Positions 1-6,587 of a stretch of 8,604 nucleotides of DNA are shown in pieces. The DNA is taken from positions 1-8,604 of the forward strand of contig DLVS01000584.1 in assembly GCA_003445095.1 (NCBI GenBank), given 5' to 3'. This DNA is from Verrucomicrobiales bacterium. Lineage in GTDB: Bacteria; Verrucomicrobiota; Verrucomicrobiia; Limisphaerales; UBA9464. The first letter of the stretch is position 1. Every line of letters begins with the position of its first letter. The notes beneath the pieces were generated by a model. That model searched no databases, was not told the DNA's origin, and saw nothing but the letters and a program-made list of their open reading frames with translations. The translations under genes and the position numbers were made by a program.

Positions 1-2
1 TC

Positions 3-1136
3 AGAGGCCGCACCAAGCACTTTCAAACCGTTTCGTTCGACCCGCAGACGAACGCGGTCAGTCTGATTGATCAACGCTGTCTGCCCCACGACTTCATTGT
101 CGTGGCCATGAAAAATTATCAGGCCACCGCGGCCGCGATTCGCGATATGATCGTCCGCGGCGCTGGAGCAATCGGAGCCACGGCCGCCTTCGGACTGGCG
201 CAGGGCGCCCGCGCTTTCCGCGGTCAGAGTCTCGGTGCCTTCAACGCACACATCCAGACGGTTCACACCGTGCTGAAATCGGCCCGTCCTACGGCAGTAG
301 ACCCTGTGAACGCGCTGAACGCCGTGCGAAGGGAGATGCAGCGCGGGGCCACCGTGCGCGAACAGCAACAGCTCGCCGTGGCGGCCGCCCAACACTTTGC
401 CGACGCAGACATAGCGCACTGCCGCGCCATCGGCACTCACGGCGCGCCCTTGATCCGCAACGGTGCGACCGTACTCACCCATTGCAACGCCGGTTGGCTG
501 GCGTTCGTGGACATCGGGACCGCCACCGCTCCGATTTACGCGGCCCAGAACCGAGGGCGCGACTTTCTGGTCCTCTGCGACGAAACGCGGCCCCGCTGTC
601 AGGGTGCCAGTCTCACCGCGTGGGAGCTGGCCCAGCAGGGAATTCGGCACCATGTCATTGCCGATAATGCCGCGGGGGACCTAATGCAACGCGGCAAGAT
701 CGACTTGGTCCTCGTCGGCAGCGATCGCGTGCTTGGTCACACGGGTCACGTGGCCAACAAGATCGGCACTTATTCCACAGCGGTCCTCGCGCACCGGCAT
801 GGAATTCCGTTCTACGTGGCCATCCCGCTTTCGACCATTGATTGGAACCTAAAATCCTGGAAACGCATCCCCATTGAGGAGCGCAGCGGCGACGAAGTCT
901 TGGGAGCTTGGGGTGCCTTGCATCCGTCCATCGGAAAAACTCCTCGCTCCAAGGTTGGGTCGCGCGCCTACGTGCGGATTGCCAACCCGACCAGCACAGC
1001 CCTCAACCCCGGATTTGATGTGACCCCTCCCGAACTAATCACGGGGATCATAACGCCTCACGGGATCCTGCGTCCCGGCGAACTCATCAAATTGAAGCGG
1101 TTCCACAAATCGTCAGCCACCAGACCGATCGCCTGA
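3..1136 (+). CDS. mtnA: S-methyl-5-thioribose-1-phosphate isomerase family protein (5' partial)
   Basis: This enzyme family (eIF2B-alpha-like) isomerises the aldose methylthioribose 1-phosphate to the ketose methylthioribulose 1-phosphate in cytosolic methionine salvage; relatives act on 5-deoxyribose 1-phosphate or ribose 1,5-bisphosphate. The frame is open from base 3, and the residues before the first possible start (GTG at 102) contain the conserved SLIDQR..LP N-terminus (about 60-87), so the true start lies left of the window. Family motifs follow: VRGAGAIG, THCNAGWLA with the catalytic Cys codon at 483-485, DETRP..QGASLTAWEL, VGSDR with the catalytic Asp codon at 723-725, VANKIGTY, PIEER and NPGFDVTPPELITGIIT near the end. 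About 377 residues are in the window, within or slightly above the usual family length. Two oddities: RGAGAIG replaces the usual RGAPAIG, and HTGHVANK replaces the usual NGDVANK after the catalytic Asp. The fold is certain; the exact substrate is less so. It converges on the helicase-like gene and shares no operon here. Confidence 0.87.
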   Translation, partial: RGRTKHFQTVSFDPQTNAVSLIDQRCLPHDFIVVAMKNYQATAAAIRDMIVRGAGAIGATAAFGLAQGARAFRGQSLGAFNAHIQTVHTVLKSARPTAVDPVNALNAVRREMQRGATVREQQQLAVAAAQHFADADIAHCRAIGTHGAPLIRNGATVLTHCNAGWLAFVDIGTATAPIYAAQNRGRDFLVLCDETRPRCQGASLTAWELAQQGIRHHVIADNAAGDLMQRGKIDLVLVGSDRVLGHTGHVANKIGTYSTAVLAHRHGIPFYVAIPLSTIDWNLKSWKRIPIEERSGDEVLGAWGALHPSIGKTPRSKVGSRAYVRIANPTSTALNPGFDVTPPELITGIITPHGILRPGELIKLKRFHKSSATRPIA

Positions 1137-1140
1137 CACC

Positions 1141-1185
1141 TTCCGGAGCGCGGTCGCCGCCAGGCCGCAAAACGCTCCTGCGGAA
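1141..1185. terminator. Bulged hairpin between convergent genes, possible bidirectional terminator
   Basis: The left arm ttccggagcg (1141-1150) pairs with cgctcc (1173-1178) plus ggaa at 1182-1185, leaving a three-base bulge and giving about ten pairs. The loop itself contains gcgg and ccgc that can pair. It begins five bases after the mtnA stop and ends about 20 bases from the helicase-like gene's stop on the other strand, the expected place for a shared terminator. There is no clear T-run on either side, so it may be a weak or Rho-assisted terminator or a 3'-end stabilising structure. Confidence 0.45.
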
Positions 1186-1204
1186 ATCTAGCTGAGGTCA
1201 CCGA

Positions 1205-3109
1205 TCAATACGCGGCGATTTTGGCCTTCAGCTTGCGCCCACGCACGGCCGCCCGGTTCAGGGCTTCGAGAATCTGACTTTCGAAGCTCCCCGATACGTC
1301 CACCAACGTGTGCCGCTCAAAGAGTTGAACCCGCCCCACCGCGACCGACGGCAGGCCGGTCTCTCCCAAGATACACCCAACGATGTCGCGCGGTTGAATT
1401 CGATCCATCCGACCGACATTAAGCCACAAGCGTTTCATACCTGAAGCCGTCGGTCCCCCTTCGCCACCCCGGCCAGCGCCTCGTCCGCGGCCACCGCGGC
1501 GGCCGCGTCTGCCCGCTCGATCGTCACCTCCAGGGCTCGTACCGGTCTCGTCGTCACCAAAATTGGCACCCGGAGGATACACCACGCCATCCTCCGCCGC
1601 GTTGTCGGAATAGGCATAGCCAGGTTCACCGGTCTCATAGCCCGAGGCATCCCCTTCACTAGAAGTTGGAGCCACCTCCTCGGTCGCGCCCACCCCTGGA
1701 GACCAATCCGACTGATCATCGCCCGATGCTTCCGAAACCGGAGCCGGAGCGAGGTCCTCTCGCAACTCAGCGACGGCCACTGGGCTCGACTCGTTGGACG
1801 ACACCACGGGCGGCGGCAACGGCGGCGGCAAAGTAGGCAACTCAGGGGTGCCCAACAATCGGATGGCGGCGCCCGCGATCACCGCGGGCTCGAAACCTTC
1901 GGCCATCAGCAAATCAACCACGGATCGACAGGCCGCGGGATTGCGCCCGCCCAACGCTTCTCGCAGACGGCTGACATTCGCCTGCAATCGCTGCTCAGCC
2001 AGCTCGCCCGTTAACGGTAATCGTCCCAGCCGAACAGGCGACCCCCTCCGCGAAACCGCTCGCGCACGAATCAGTTCTCGGCCCGACGCAAAGGCGAACG
2101 CGACGCCACCCGCGTGGAGCCGTTCATGGCGCTTGACGAACTCACTCTCGTCCAACGGCCAATCGAAGTGAATAATCGCGGGGACGGGATCGACCTCCAC
2201 GGAAGCCAGGCCGCCGACCGATCCCACTAAAAACAAAACCGCTCCTTGCCGGAACCGTTTCAGCGCCCGGTCACGCACGCTTGCGGAAACATCGCTTGTG
2301 ACACATTCCGCCGGGTATCCCACCGCGGTCAATCGACCCGCCAGTTCGTCCGCCGACAAGCGATCGTTGGTGAATACGAGACCACCCTTCAACTGGTGCC
2401 GATCCATTAGAACGGTCAGGGCGAGAAACTTCTCCGACGAATCGACGCTAAACCACGTCAATGCGGGTGCGGTCGCGGGCGGTTCCGGGACGAGACGGTC
2501 GGCCTCGGGAAAACGGCGCACCGCCAATGCTTCCAATTCGCGAGTCAGGATCGTTGCGAGCGCAATCACCAATCGCGACTCAGGTGCCGCTGCCAGCAGG
2601 GCCTCCACATCCTCTTCAAGCCCGACGTCCAGTTGTTCATCCGCGCTGTCGATCAGAACAGCGGTCACCTGGTCGAGCTTCAGCTTACCATCGTGAACGG
2701 CTTGCCGGAGAACCCCTGGAGTGCCTACTACGACCGTCGCGCCGCGTTCCGCTAAGGCGGACTGCCGTTCGGCGCTAGGGCCAAAAACCCAGGGCGCCAC
2801 CGTCACAGATTTACGGCCGGCCACGAACGTCCTCACCGCGTCGCTCAACTGGAAGGCACGGCTTCGAGTGCCGGTCAAAACGAGAACTTGGGTCGGCTCT
2901 CCCTTACTACTCGCCAAGGTAGCCGCCGCTAGTGCCAATGCCGTTCCCCGACCCGACCGAGCGGGAGCCGCAATCACCGCGCTCCGCGAGGATTTGAGGG
3001 CCGTTAGGACCGCCGTTTGCACCGGTACTGGTGCCTCAAACCCGAGCCGCTCAAGGACCTTCTGGACATCCGACGGTACTGCCAAGTCCGCAAACGAGAC
3101 CAAACTCAT
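1205..3109 (-). CDS. Degenerate DEAD-box helicase-like protein with DbpA-type RNA-binding domain
   Basis: A 634-residue protein with DEAD-box architecture. A Q-motif region (F6; GFEAPVPVQ at 23-31) and RecA-like domain 1 (about 35-200) are followed by RecA-like domain 2 (about 215-350), a helical segment (about 370-420), an acidic Pro/Ser/Gly linker (about 425-530), an RG-rich tract (531-552) and a DbpA-like RRM-type RNA-binding domain (558-634). Active DEAD-box proteins unwind RNA with ATP; those with this C-terminus often act on rRNA. Here the catalytic motifs are changed: motif I is APARSGRG (Lys replaced by Arg54), motif II is DSAD (154-157), SAT is LAT, motif V lacks its Asp and Arg, and motif VI reads KRHERLHA. 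ATP hydrolysis is therefore unlikely; an RNA-binding or scaffold role is inferred. The start at 3109 is chosen because AAGGAG lies ten bases upstream and the Q-motif region follows; an ATG at 3145 would add 12 unconserved residues. The frame is unbroken. Confidence 0.88.
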   Translation of the reverse strand: MSLVSFADLAVPSDVQKVLERLGFEAPVPVQTAVLTALKSSRSAVIAAPARSGRGTALALAAATLASSKGEPTQVLVLTGTRSRAFQLSDAVRTFVAGRKSVTVAPWVFGPSAERQSALAERGATVVVGTPGVLRQAVHDGKLKLDQVTAVLIDSADEQLDVGLEEDVEALLAAAPESRLVIALATILTRELEALAVRRFPEADRLVPEPPATAPALTWFSVDSSEKFLALTVLMDRHQLKGGLVFTNDRLSADELAGRLTAVGYPAECVTSDVSASVRDRALKRFRQGAVLFLVGSVGGLASVEVDPVPAIIHFDWPLDESEFVKRHERLHAGGVAFAFASGRELIRARAVSRRGSPVRLGRLPLTGELAEQRLQANVSRLREALGGRNPAACRSVVDLLMAEGFEPAVIAGAAIRLLGTPELPTLPPPLPPPVVSSNESSPVAVAELREDLAPAPVSEASGDDQSDWSPGVGATEEVAPTSSEGDASGYETGEPGYAYSDNAAEDGVVYPPGANFGDDETGTSPGGDDRAGRRGRRGGRGRGAGRGGEGGPTASGMKRLWLNVGRMDRIQPRDIVGCILGETGLPSVAVGRVQLFERHTLVDVSGSFESQILEALNRAAVRGRKLKAKIAAY

Positions 3110-3119
3110 CCGTAGTATT

Positions 3120-3125
3120 CTCCTT
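3120..3125 (-). promoter_or_regulatory. Shine-Dalgarno site fixing the start of the helicase-like gene
   Basis: On the - strand AAGGAG sits ten bases before the ATG at 3109. The alternative in-frame ATG at 3145 has no comparable purine-rich site, and this AAGGAG would lie inside its coding region. It is the clearest ribosome binding site in the window; yajC and secDF show none. Confidence 0.65.
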
Positions 3126-3204
3126 CCAAGGTTGCGCACCCGCATTCAACCGAAGCCGCGCGCGTGCCCGCGAACCCCCGAAACGATTGTGTGATTAGCT
3201 GATA

Positions 3205-3234
3205 ATTAAAGTGACCGCCCGCCCCTTGGCGCAA
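3205..3234 (-). promoter_or_regulatory. Possible sigma-70-type promoter for the helicase-like gene
   Basis: On the - strand TTGCGC (3229-3234) is followed after 18 bases by TTTAAT (3205-3210), one mismatch from the TATAAT -10 box. This falls in the most AT-rich patch of an otherwise GC-rich spacer (about 3185-3210). It would give a leader of roughly 90 bases before the start at 3109. The -35 match is only three of six, and sigma-70 consensus rules may not hold in this lineage. Confidence 0.3.
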
Positions 3235-3382
3235 TCGCGCGTGGACCAGGCCGGAACCCCGCGAACACCGTCGCCAACCCCGAACCGCGGAGTCGGACGA
3301 CGTTTCCGGTCCCCAGGAAATACCGAAGGTTAGGCCATCTGCCGAGAACTTTATTACCCCTTAGCCCCTGTTTTCGCCGGTC

Positions 3383-3422
3383 CGGCTGGCAACAAATTGA
3401 GACGAATTCATGGGGCCAGCCG
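3383..3422 (-). terminator. Stem-loop directly downstream of secDF
   Basis: The perfect 8-base inverted repeat cggctggc (3383-3390) and gccagccg (3415-3422) begins five bases after the secDF stop codon. Its 24-base loop includes a gaattc palindrome. A second small GC palindrome (gccggtccggc, 3377-3387) overlaps the distal arm. The position suits a transcript 3'-end structure for the yajC-secDF operon, but there is no U-run after it, so intrinsic termination is uncertain. Confidence 0.4.
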
Positions 3423-3427
3423 AATCT

Positions 3428-6013
3428 TTACGCGCGCGCTTCCACTGGAACCGACACGGTTGTGACTGCGCCCGCGCCGAGGGCAGGCCGTTTGCCCTTG
3501 TGCCACCAAAACACCAACGCGCTCGCAATATAGATTGATGAGTAGGTTCCGGTGATAATGCCCACCAGGAACGTGAATGCGAAATTGTTGATGGTTCGCC
3601 CGCCAAACAAATACAGCGCCAAGGTCGCCAACAAGACGGTGCCCGAGGTAATGACGGTACGACTCAGGGTCTGATTAAGCGCTTTGTTGAGTAACTCGCG
3701 GAAAGTACCAGGAATCCCAAGCTTCAAGTCTTCCCGAATACGGTCGAAAATGACGATGGTGTCGTTGATCGAAAAGCCAATGATGGTCAGTAATGCCGCA
3801 ACGAACGTCGCATCGAATTGCCGCGCTTCAATCCAGCCCCCCGTCCAAGTGCTGCCCAAGCCGGTCAACGCGAAGATACCAATCGTCATCAATACGTCGT
3901 GCATTACGGCAACCACGGCGCCGACGGCGAAACTGAATTCGTAACGAAAGGCGACATACACAAGAATTCCGAAAAGCGACAACAGGGAGGCTAAGATGGC
4001 GGACTTTTGGATGGATTGACCCACCACTGGGCCCACTTGATCGAACTGGATGCGTTCGAATTTCGCTTCCGGAAACGCCGTTTTAAGCTGCTGTTCGATT
4101 CTTAGTCCCGTGTCTCTCGGAGCGACAATGCGAAGGACTTCGTTCTGCCCAGCCTGACCCGCAACATCGCGAGGATAGTCCACCTCGACGTCCGTCACGA
4201 AGGCGTTGTCGGAAATCCGAACCTTACCGATTTCGGCTCTGACTTTCGGAATCTCAACTTTCTGCGCAAAACTCATCGTCAACGTGTCCCCACCGGCAAA
4301 ATCGGTGCCCAGAATCCGTTCGCCTCGACCAAAGACCGCGTACGCGAGACCGCCGAGAATCACGATCCATGACAGCACGAAGGCAGGCTTCGAATACTTC
4401 ATGAAGTCCAACTTCGTACCTCGAAAGAAATGCAGCATCTTAATCCCCCGGTTCAGCAGCGACGTCTTGGCCAGCAAGAAATCGAAGATGAGTCGAGTCA
4501 CCACCAGCGAGGTGAACATCGAGACACACAGGCCAACCGTAAGGGCGACGCCGAAGCCTTTAATCGGACCCGTCCCGAGCGCGATCAGCAAAACCGACGA
4601 AATCAAGGTGGTGAGATTCGAATCGAGAATCGTCCCGAACGCCTTCCCGTAGCCCGCCGCGAGGGCTCCACGAACAGATTTTTTGGCCTCCTGTTCTTCG
4701 CGAATTCGCTCAAAAATTAGCACGTTGGCGTCCACGGCCATACCCACCGTCAGCACGATGCCCGCGATTCCTGGCAGGGTAAACGTCACATCCAGCGAAC
4801 ACATCACGGCCAGGAGGATTAAAACGTTTAATACCAACGCCACATTCGCGACTAGCCCACCGAGCAGATAATACACGAGCATGAAGCCTGCGACCAAGGA
4901 CACCGCCAAGAGCGAGGCCCGAATACCGCTTTGAATCTGCTCCGCCCCGAGGCGCGGGCTGACTCCACGTTCCTCGATAATTTGCAGTGGCGCCTGAAGC
5001 GGGTTTTGCAGGGCGGTGGCGAGTTCAAACGCCTCCTTCTCCGTGAACTGCCCGGTAATCTGGCCGTTCCCACCGAGAATAGGACCGTTAATGACCGGAG
5101 CTGAAATGACCACGCCATCGAGAACGATTGCGAGACGTTGGCCCACATTATTGCGGGTAACCTCTCCGAACGCGCGGGCGCCATCCGATTTAAGCGAGAA
5201 ATCAATTTCGGGAGCGCCCGTCACCGAATTCCGTGCCACGCGGGCGCCCGCGATCGAATCGGACGTCAAACCCGGCTCCGGCTGCCGCTTAACCAAGATT
5301 GGAATCACTCCCTCTTGACCGGTTCGGCTCTTCATCTTCATCGGCAACCGAATGTAGCCCGGAGGAATCAGACCACCGTTCACATGGGTGTCGTTCTCTG
5401 GGTCGACCATCCGGAATTCCAGGAACGCCGCCTTTTTCAACTGTTCCCGTGCTGATTCCTTGGTGGATTCATCCACGCCAGGGAGCTGGACCAAAATGCT
5501 TTTGTCGCCGACGGGTTGGATAATCGGCTCCGCGACGCCGAACGCATCGACCCGCTTGCGCAGCACCTCGATTGCTTGTTCGGCAAAGTGCGAAGTCTCC
5601 ATCGACGGTGCGTTGCTGGCACCTCGAGCGAGGTCCATCTGTAGAAGGAATGACGTGCCGCCGCGTAAGTCGAGACCGAGCTTGAATTCACCCGCTGCCT
5701 CCCTTTGAACGCGATTGAGGATCGCGCGGGTCGGATTGGGTTCAACTCCGGCGAGGTAATTGGTCGGGAAGTACGGCCGAATGTCATTGGTACCGATCGC
5801 CTCAAGCAAATTTCGATAATTTCCTCGGTCGGGAAATTTGACCTCCAGCTCTTGAGCCACCCCGACAATGTTGGTGAACTTCGCGTCGCTCGTGAGCGCC
5901 AGGCGATCGAACTCAGCGATGAGGTTCTTCGGTCCAGGCGGAAGAATTTCTGTTAGCGACCAAATAATGACAAAGGCGACGAAAAGCGCCTTCCACAAGT
6001 GGGAACGATTCAT
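3428..6013 (-). CDS. secDF: Fused SecD-SecF protein translocase subunit
   Basis: An 861-residue inner-membrane protein joining SecD and SecF. SecDF uses the proton-motive force to pull secreted proteins through SecYEG on the periplasmic side. The SecD half has TM1 (about 8-25), the periplasmic P1 region with GLDLRGG (113-119) and LRKRVDAFGV (151-160), the conserved AIVLDGVVISAP (295-306), then five membrane segments (about 365-512) including DANVLIFERIREE (428-440), whose Asp belongs to the proton-relay region. The SecF half starts at about 540 with TM1, periplasmic GTDFAGG (569-575), then five segments (about 671-836) including SINDTIVIFDRIRED (748-762). That makes twelve predicted membrane segments, as expected for a fusion. 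No RBS is evident before the ATG at 6013. It lies 24 bases after yajC, its usual partner. The fused form is found in Bacillus and several other phyla. No key residue appears to be missing. Confidence 0.97.
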   Translation of the reverse strand: MNRSHLWKALFVAFVIIWSLTEILPPGPKNLIAEFDRLALTSDAKFTNIVGVAQELEVKFPDRGNYRNLLEAIGTNDIRPYFPTNYLAGVEPNPTRAILNRVQREAAGEFKLGLDLRGGTSFLLQMDLARGASNAPSMETSHFAEQAIEVLRKRVDAFGVAEPIIQPVGDKSILVQLPGVDESTKESAREQLKKAAFLEFRMVDPENDTHVNGGLIPPGYIRLPMKMKSRTGQEGVIPILVKRQPEPGLTSDSIAGARVARNSVTGAPEIDFSLKSDGARAFGEVTRNNVGQRLAIVLDGVVISAPVINGPILGGNGQITGQFTEKEAFELATALQNPLQAPLQIIEERGVSPRLGAEQIQSGIRASLLAVSLVAGFMLVYYLLGGLVANVALVLNVLILLAVMCSLDVTFTLPGIAGIVLTVGMAVDANVLIFERIREEQEAKKSVRGALAAGYGKAFGTILDSNLTTLISSVLLIALGTGPIKGFGVALTVGLCVSMFTSLVVTRLIFDFLLAKTSLLNRGIKMLHFFRGTKLDFMKYSKPAFVLSWIVILGGLAYAVFGRGERILGTDFAGGDTLTMSFAQKVEIPKVRAEIGKVRISDNAFVTDVEVDYPRDVAGQAGQNEVLRIVAPRDTGLRIEQQLKTAFPEAKFERIQFDQVGPVVGQSIQKSAILASLLSLFGILVYVAFRYEFSFAVGAVVAVMHDVLMTIGIFALTGLGSTWTGGWIEARQFDATFVAALLTIIGFSINDTIVIFDRIREDLKLGIPGTFRELLNKALNQTLSRTVITSGTVLLATLALYLFGGRTINNFAFTFLVGIITGTYSSIYIASALVFWWHKGKRPALGAGAVTTVSVPVEARA

Positions 6014-6037
6014 GATGCAAACAAATCTACGGACGAA

Positions 6038-6376
6038 CTATGCGGCGCGCTCGACAATCTGACTCACGCTGCCTTTTTGAACCTCGAGCTTGGTTTCGGC
6101 CGAACGCAACGTGACAGCATCGTCTCGAACACTCGTCACGATCCCAATGATGCCCGCGTTGGTGACCACTTTGTCGCCCGCTTTGAGACCCTTGAGCAGC
6201 GCGGACTGTTCTTTGGCCTTCTTCTGTTGCGGACGGATCAGCAATACCCAAAAAATCACGAGCATGAAGACAATCATGCCCACCTGCTTCAACATGACCC
6301 GTTTGGCGTCCTCAGGAGACGTGGTTCCAGGCGGAGTTCCTAGGGCGAGCAAATACAGGACAGGCGGAATACCCAT
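6038..6376 (-). CDS. yajC: Sec translocon accessory complex subunit YajC
   Basis: A small inner-membrane protein that associates with SecDF and SecYEG in the holo-translocon. From the ATG at 6376 it has 112 residues, close to E. coli YajC (110). It has a short N-terminal segment, one membrane helix (about 32-47, VGMIVFMLVIFWVLLI), the hallmark RPQQKKAKE directly after it (48-56), and the cytoplasmic domain with GDKVVTNAGIIGIV (67-80) typical of the family. A TTG at 6388 would add four residues (MSKI). Neither start has a recognisable Shine-Dalgarno sequence, so the start is uncertain by a few codons. It is the first gene of the yajC-secDF pair. Confidence 0.95.
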   Translation of the reverse strand: MGIPPVLYLLALGTPPGTTSPEDAKRVMLKQVGMIVFMLVIFWVLLIRPQQKKAKEQSALLKGLKAGDKVVTNAGIIGIVTSVRDDAVTLRSAETKLEVQKGSVSQIVERAA

Positions 6377-6587
6377 GATTTTCGACAAATGAGGGGTAAG
6401 CCTATGAACGAAGTCCGCTTTGGCAAGAACTCGATGCTGAGAAAATAGGTACCCGAGAAATACAGTTCGTGACCGTTGTTCGGGATCGGGCTGCGTCGGA
6501 GATCAGCCTCATCGGGTAAACTTGAACCCAAACGCCGCATAATTCTGGCACCAAACTGCTTCCGCCGCGCTGGCATCACCGCGGTTC
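6377..6587. other. Intergenic spacer between topB and yajC
   Basis: This 211-base gap between two - strand genes has no supported gene. A 79-codon open frame crossing it has no family features and overlaps yajC. The best promoter-like pair on the - strand is TTGCCA (6421-6426), 16 bases, TAGGCT (6399-6404). It has a good -35, a weak -10, and sits so close to yajC that the leader would be very short. I see no tRNA, riboswitch or clear terminator. Confidence 0.4.

Larger units (their letters stand above)
3126..3427. other. Intergenic spacer between secDF and the helicase-like gene
   Basis: This stretch has no convincing gene. It holds the stem-loop just past the secDF stop (3383-3422), a GC-rich central part with nothing recognisable (about 3240-3380), a short imperfect palindrome ggcgcaatcgcgc (3228-3240) and the AT-rich promoter candidate (about 3190-3234). 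Short open frames here either overlap coding sequence on the other strand or lack any conserved content. The arrangement suggests that the helicase-like gene is transcribed separately from yajC-secDF. Confidence 0.6.

Noticed and set aside
1435..3194. Several open frames of 90-157 codons on either strand across the helicase-like gene
   Set aside because: They are out-of-frame shadows of a GC-rich gene, with low-complexity Arg/Ser/Ala/Pro composition, no family motifs and no RBS.
3241..3310. G-rich - strand stretch as a G-quadruplex or riboswitch
   Set aside because: The G runs are mostly two bases long and irregular, and no riboswitch core could be traced; GC content alone explains it.
3684..5956. 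Many + strand open frames antisense to secDF
   Set aside because: The secDF frame explains the whole interval with continuous conserved motifs; the antisense frames have no recognisable domains.
6501..6535. tRNA-like GGTTCAAGT in the - strand spacer before yajC
   Set aside because: No acceptor, D or anticodon arms can be formed around it.
6340..6579. A 79-codon - strand frame between topB and yajC
   Set aside because: It overlaps yajC, has no RBS or conserved content, and fills a normal intergenic gap.
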